Source of the DNA: PNON01 sp963757065
Lineage (GTDB): Bacteria; Chloroflexota; Anaerolineae; Anaerolineales; Anaerolineaceae
DNA: 64,000 bases
Direction: 5' to 3'
Assembly: GCA_963757065.1 (NCBI GenBank)
Contig: CAVWQC010000005.1
Span: forward strand, 124,001 to 188,000
The position numbers and the translations under genes are program-made. Each line of letters opens with the position of its first letter. The stretch's first letter is position 1. This document shows, piece after piece, positions 62,192 to 64,000 of the stretch. The notes under the pieces were generated by a model. That model saw only the letters and a program-made list of their open reading frames with translations, was not told the origin of the DNA and did no database searches.

Positions 62192-63154
62192 TTATTGTTT
62201 ACCTTTTCCTTTCATATCCAATAATACTGCGATGATGATAATTGATCCTTTAATAATTAATTGAAAATGCGAAGAAACATTTAAGATATCCAGGCCATTT
62301 CCTATCACTGCAATTAACAAAGCTCCGATCACCGTTCCGTACCATTTACCAGCGCCGCCAGACATGCTTACTCCTCCGATAATGACCGCTGCAATTGCAT
62401 CCAGTTCATAAGCCTGGCCGGCTGTCGGATTGCCAGATACCAGGCGGGAGGCCAATAGCAATCCCGCAATACCTGCGAGAAAACCGGAAAGAGTATAAAC
62501 AGCGATTTTGATCCAATCTACGTTGATACCGGAGACCCTGGCGGCTGTTTCATTCCCACCGACTGCGTAAACTCTGCGGCCAAACACAGTTCGGGTGATG
62601 ATAAAGGCGCATACCAGGGTAATTACAACAAAATACACGACAAGGTGCGGAATGGTATTAAATACAAATCCACCAGCAATACCTTCAAACAATTTTGTCA
62701 CATCGAAAACGGGCTGCCCTTTTGCAGCGATCAATGCTACTCCCCTGACAATAGTCATGGTTCCCAAAGTGACAATGAAAGGCGGGATGTTTCCATAGGC
62801 TACACTGACCCCGTTCAGTAATCCGACTGCTGCCCCTATTACTACCGAAAGAACAATGGGAACAATGAGAGGATACTCTCCTGGATGAGCAAAGGTCGCT
62901 GCGATCACTCCGGTTAACGCTACGATAGACCCGACCGAGAGATCAATACCCCCGGAGATGATCACAAACATCATCCCGGTAGCCAGAATGCCATTTATGG
63001 AGGCTTGTTTGAGAATGTTCACCAGGTTCGCCGGTTTTGCAAAAGCGTTTGGTGAAAGGATCATCAGAATAGCCAGAATTACAAAAAATGCGATAAAAAT
63101 GCCGACTTCCCGAAGTGATGAAAACTCGAAGGATTTCCGGAGTGTTTTGTTCAT
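62192..63154 (-). CDS. Sugar ABC transporter permease (RbsC type)
   Basis: The 320-residue protein has about nine helices and the RbsC pattern (FVIISGGIDLSVGSIVALTG; AVGGNETAARVSGINV; IIGGVSMSGGAGKWYGTV). The start overlaps the stop of the ATPase gene as ATGA. It forms the channel with a second copy of itself. Confidence 0.92.
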   Translation of the reverse strand: MNKTLRKSFEFSSLREVGIFIAFFVILAILMILSPNAFAKPANLVNILKQASINGILATGMMFVIISGGIDLSVGSIVALTGVIAATFAHPGEYPLIVPIVLSVVIGAAVGLLNGVSVAYGNIPPFIVTLGTMTIVRGVALIAAKGQPVFDVTKLFEGIAGGFVFNTIPHLVVYFVVITLVCAFIITRTVFGRRVYAVGGNETAARVSGINVDWIKIAVYTLSGFLAGIAGLLLASRLVSGNPTAGQAYELDAIAAVIIGGVSMSGGAGKWYGTVIGALLIAVIGNGLDILNVSSHFQLIIKGSIIIIAVLLDMKGKGKQ

Positions 63155-64000
63155 ATTCTGTTCCCGCTGCTAAAATCTGATGCGAATCTCATAATTGACT
63201 CCTGGGTAAAATCGGGACGGTTGATCTCACCAGTCAACCTTCCAGCGGCTAAAACTAGAATTCGATCGGATAACCCCATGATCTCAGGTATTTCAGAAGA
63301 GATCATGATAAGAGCTTTACCCGCTTTAACAAGCTCACCCATCAGGAGATATATATCCCGTTTTGCGCCAACATCAATGCCCCGGGTTGGTTCATCCATG
63401 ATGATAATATCTGGTGTGGTCTGAAGCCATTTTGACAGGACCACCTTCTGCTGGTTTCCACCGCTTAGAGAGGAGATCATGGTATTCCTGGAATTTGTTT
63501 TGATCTTAAGTTGATCGATAAACTTGTCAGCTACATGGCGTTCTTTGCTCTCATTGATAACTCCAAGTTTGGAAAGCTCATCCAAACCTACGATCGTGAT
63601 GTTGGTTTTTACTGTCGATTTTAAATTTAATCCGGTGAACTTGCGGTCTTCTGTGATCAACGCAACCCTGTTTCGGATGGCGTCTTTCGGGTGACGGATA
63701 TTCGTTTGCTTGTTCCTGATAATAACTTCACCGGAACTTGGACGTGTGATCCCAAAAATACATTCAGCCAGTTCACTGCGGCCAGCGCCGACTAACCCGG
63801 CGATTCCTAATATTTCACCTTTGTGCAATTTAAAACTGACATTCTGAAAATGTTTTCCCCGGCACAGGTTATTTACTTCAAGTACCACTTCACCAATTGG
63901 AGCAACGGTCTTGGGAATAAATTCTTTTATCTCCCGTCCGACCATCATTTTGATCAATTTGTCGTTGTCGATCTCGTTTGCCGGGAAAGTACCTATGTAA
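63151..64000 (-). CDS. Sugar ABC transporter ATP-binding protein (RbsA type, 5' partial)
   Basis: The frame is open to the right edge (YIGTFPANEIDNDKLIKMMV before the internal ATG), so the gene starts beyond the window. What is visible is the end of the first and all of the second nucleotide-binding half: GIAGLVGAGRSELAECIFG, signature SLSGGNQQKVVLSKW and Walker B DIIIMDEPTRGIDVG. RbsA proteins have two such halves. First gene of the operon. Confidence 0.9.
   Translation of the reverse strand, partial: YIGTFPANEIDNDKLIKMMVGREIKEFIPKTVAPIGEVVLEVNNLCRGKHFQNVSFKLHKGEILGIAGLVGAGRSELAECIFGITRPSSGEVIIRNKQTNIRHPKDAIRNRVALITEDRKFTGLNLKSTVKTNITIVGLDELSKLGVINESKERHVADKFIDQLKIKTNSRNTMISSLSGGNQQKVVLSKWLQTTPDIIIMDEPTRGIDVGAKRDIYLLMGELVKAGKALIMISSEIPEIMGLSDRILVLAAGRLTGEINRPDFTQESIMRFASDFSSGNRI

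Noticed and set aside
1..64000. CRISPR array, prophage, rRNA genes or replication origin
   Set aside because: No spaced repeats, phage structural genes, rRNA sequence or DnaA-box cluster was seen.

Overview
This 64-kb window most resembles a bacterial chromosome of the Chloroflexota, probably Anaerolineae. That is an inference from gene content: a GlmL-like ASKHA protein beside an LPXTG protein, a NurA/HerA pair, many lipoproteins with Pro/Thr-rich linkers, a bacterial eRF1-like protein and a DUF4405 remnant. No 16S rRNA gene or other phylogenetic marker is present to settle it. Both ends cut through genes.

Layout. 1-4.9 kb: a compact plus-strand operon of two membrane proteins, a GlmL-like protein, a protein of unknown function and an LPXTG-tailed protein. 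5.0-8.4 kb: ferrous iron uptake (feoA-feoB-feoC, minus) divergent from a DtxR-type regulator. 8.4-11.3 kb: cyclopropane fatty acid synthase with a flavin reductase, then a lipoprotein. 11.5-20.5 kb: a proteostasis block (J-domain protein, HtrA protease, eRF1-like protein) followed by three tandem copies of a secreted protease gene, each with its own promoter-like box and terminator. 20.6-25 kb: murJ, a hydrolase, metG and intergenic palindromes. 25.2-28.7 kb: a nurA / HAS-barrel / herA operon. 28.9-34.3 kb: mscL, a 58-residue protein, a diguanylate cyclase, a DUF3052 protein, a SIS isomerase and a CBS protein. 34.3-35.7 kb: a methyltransferase, SRP RNA and two tRNA-Ser genes, the second with a duplicated 3' end. 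35.8-41.5 kb: an AT-rich accessory block (YrdB, SRPBCC, TMEM175, CPBP, methyltransferase, TetR, HXXEE genes) ending in an IS701-type remnant. 41.6-51.9 kb: hydrolase, DUF362, FAD oxidoreductase, GNAT, glycoside hydrolase and a large SH3 lipoprotein. 52-57.6 kb: flavodoxin, Old Yellow Enzyme, DUF454, a GNAT/YoaP protein, a 4Fe-4S membrane protein, PadR and azlCD. 57.7-64 kb: an unusual solute-binding protein, dCMP deaminase, a broken AhpD-like gene and a ribose-type ABC transporter.

A recurring feature is reading-frame breakage. feoB, herA, nurA, mscL, the SIS gene, the GNAT/YoaP gene, the 4Fe-4S gene, the AhpD-like gene and the transposase all need one or more single-base corrections to give their normal products. 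Several breaks lie in short homopolymers, mostly as one extra base, so sequence error is at least as likely as gene decay. The best candidates for undescribed biology are the GlmL/LPXTG operon, the triplicated protease-lectin-like lipoproteins, the cfa-reductase pair, the extended HXXEE/TetR/methyltransferase operon next to a tRNA-Ser insertion scar, and the CsoR-like promoter ahead of the flavodoxin gene.
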